A DNA stretch of 5,436 bases from Chloroflexota bacterium (GTDB taxonomy: Bacteria > Chloroflexota > Limnocylindria > Limnocylindrales > CSP1-4): NCBI GenBank assembly GCA_021801545.1, contig JAJYXX010000071.1:1-5436 (forward strand), given 5' to 3'. The translations under genes and the position numbers were made by a program. The notes under the pieces are model-generated. The model made no database searches and had not been told where the DNA came from. It saw only the letters and a program-made list of their open reading frames with translations. Shown one piece after another: positions 4,475 to 5,436 of this stretch; positions within the stretch are counted from its first letter, which is position 1, and each line of letters starts with the position of its first letter.

Positions 4475-5436
4475 TCAGTTCTTCGGGTCGCCGTCCCCGG
4501 CCTTGAGCAGACCGAGGGCGCCGCGCCCGACGAAGTTGAAGGCGTGGGTGACGATCGGGTAGAGGCCGTCCTCGGGCGTCGTGAACTCGATGATCGCGCC
4601 CTGGGCCGGCGAGAGGTCGACCGCCTGCGCCCCGTAGTGACCGGGGTTCTTCGGGGTCAGCTGGACTCCTTCCTTGATCACCGTGTTGAAGATCGTGCCG
4701 ACGATGTGGAACGAGCTATCGATGCTCGGTCCTGCGTCGAGGACGAAGATCCGCACCGTGCCGCCGGTCGGGACCTGGAGCGGGTTGTCCTTGTACTGGT
4801 TGGCGACGCCGTTGAAGACGACGAAGTCGGGAGCGGGATTGCTGGCCGACGCTTTCTGCAGGCTCACCGGCTGGCCCTGAGGCCCGAGGTACCACTCGCT
4901 CTGGACGAGGGCGAACTCGCGGTCGACCTTCGGCAGGCCGCCCTTCGGTTCGACGATCACCATGCCGTACATGCCGTTGGCGATGTGATGGAGCGCCGGC
5001 GCCGTCCCGCAGTGGTACATCCAGACCCCCGCGTAGTCGGCCTTCCACTCGTAGATCTTCTCCTCGCCCGGGTTGATCGAGGTCATCTCGTCGTTCCAGG
5101 CGACCTGGCTGGCGTGGAAGTCGACCGAATGCGGGAGCTTGCTCGTGGCCGGGTTCTTCAGGTGGACCCGGATCGTGTCGCCCTCGGTCACCCGGATCAC
5201 GGGGCCCGGCACGGTGCCGTTGAACGTCCAGACGTTGACGACGAAACCGGGGGCGACCGTCATCAGCTTCTCCTCGACGGTCAGCGTGATGTCGTGCGTC
5301 GTGCCCGGCAGAGCCGCCGGCGCCGTGGCGTCGTAGAGGGTGTACGGGGGAGCGTTCGGATCGGCCTGCGTGTCGGTCGCGGGAGCCGGGCCGCCGTGGC
5401 TGGCACCGCCACTCGCCGCAGCGGTGCCAGCGACCG
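4475..5436 (-). CDS. Two-domain cupredoxin, NirK-like/multicopper oxidase family, N-terminus cut by window edge
   Basis: Probably a secreted copper protein; 319 residues are visible and the frame is open to the right edge. Domain 1 has the Type 1 copper set: His (LPHSVDFHAS, 5129-5131), Cys (YHCGTAPALHH, 5009-5011), a following His (4985-4987 most likely) and Met (ANGMYG, 4970-4972). Type 2 candidates are His of DFHAS (5114-5116), His of YHC (5012-5014) and domain-2 His of VTHAFNF (4544-4546). The NirK-type catalytic Asp (VDFHA) and a domain-2 His (SFHIVG, 4706-4708) are also present. The Cys-to-His loop is one residue shorter than in typical NirK. An ATG at 5261-5263 is not the start because the cupredoxin strand and a Gly/Ala/Pro-rich linker continue upstream. 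Nitrite reduction is possible but a related oxidase of unknown substrate is as likely. It converges with the VKOR gene. Confidence 0.9.
   Translation of the reverse strand, partial: VAGTAAASGGASHGGPAPATDTQADPNAPPYTLYDATAPAALPGTTHDITLTVEEKLMTVAPGFVVNVWTFNGTVPGPVIRVTEGDTIRVHLKNPATSKLPHSVDFHASQVAWNDEMTSINPGEEKIYEWKADYAGVWMYHCGTAPALHHIANGMYGMVIVEPKGGLPKVDREFALVQSEWYLGPQGQPVSLQKASASNPAPDFVVFNGVANQYKDNPLQVPTGGTVRIFVLDAGPSIDSSFHIVGTIFNTVIKEGVQLTPKNPGHYGAQAVDLSPAQGAIIEFTTPEDGLYPIVTHAFNFVGRGALGLLKAGDGDPKN

Noticed and set aside
5261..5263. ATG as start of the cupredoxin.
   Set aside because: Typical cupredoxin sequence (HDITLTVEEKL) and a linker continue upstream in frame to the window edge without a stop.

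Overview
This is GC-rich bacterial DNA from an accessory or metal-homeostasis region. It holds parts of three transcription units: a leftward metal-uptake operon with its own regulator, a rightward thiol-disulfide gene pair, and a leftward cupredoxin gene cut by the right edge. The very high GC content, Ala/Arg/Pro/Gly-rich proteins, a short secreted thioredoxin-fold protein coupled to a VKOR-type membrane partner, and the laccase/NirK-like cupredoxin suggest a high-GC Chloroflexota or Actinomycetota-type lineage. That placement is inferred from style only; no marker gene is present.

Region 1 (1-2249, minus strand). A Fur-family regulator (1713-2213) is followed by a metal-binding ABC-transporter lipoprotein (721-1716, start overlapping the regulator stop as ATGA) and then the transporter ATPase (1-705, running off the left edge). 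A permease gene would be expected just outside the window. The operon has a recognisable promoter, TGGACA-N17-TATCAT, overlapped by a perfect 9-1-9 palindrome typical of Fur/Zur operators. The predicted transcription start falls on the regulator's ATG, so the mRNA is probably leaderless and the regulator probably represses its own operon when metal is plentiful. Zinc is the favoured metal, with manganese possible.

Region 2 (2250-2883) is a gene-poor divergent intergenic stretch made largely of repeats: a 9-bp triplet repeat, a 21-bp tandem repeat, a 234-bp segment bounded by 19-bp inverted repeats, and a G-rich array that twice contains a canonical G-quadruplex motif. Reading frames stay open through it only because it is so GC-rich. 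A hairpin, a 14-bp palindrome and a strong Shine-Dalgarno sequence lie just before the next gene.

Region 3 (2884-4235, plus strand). A membrane-anchored DsbA-like thioredoxin-fold oxidase (CPAC active site) and a VKOR-family membrane protein overlap by four bases (ATGA). Together they would form an extracytoplasmic disulfide-bond pathway: the DsbA-like protein oxidises substrates and VKOR reoxidises it with quinone.

Region 4 (4236-5436). A convergent intergenic gap with two hairpins that could end transcription on each side, then a two-domain cupredoxin on the minus strand with all the Type 1 and Type 2 copper ligands expected of a NirK-like or related two-domain multicopper enzyme. Its N-terminus lies outside the window.
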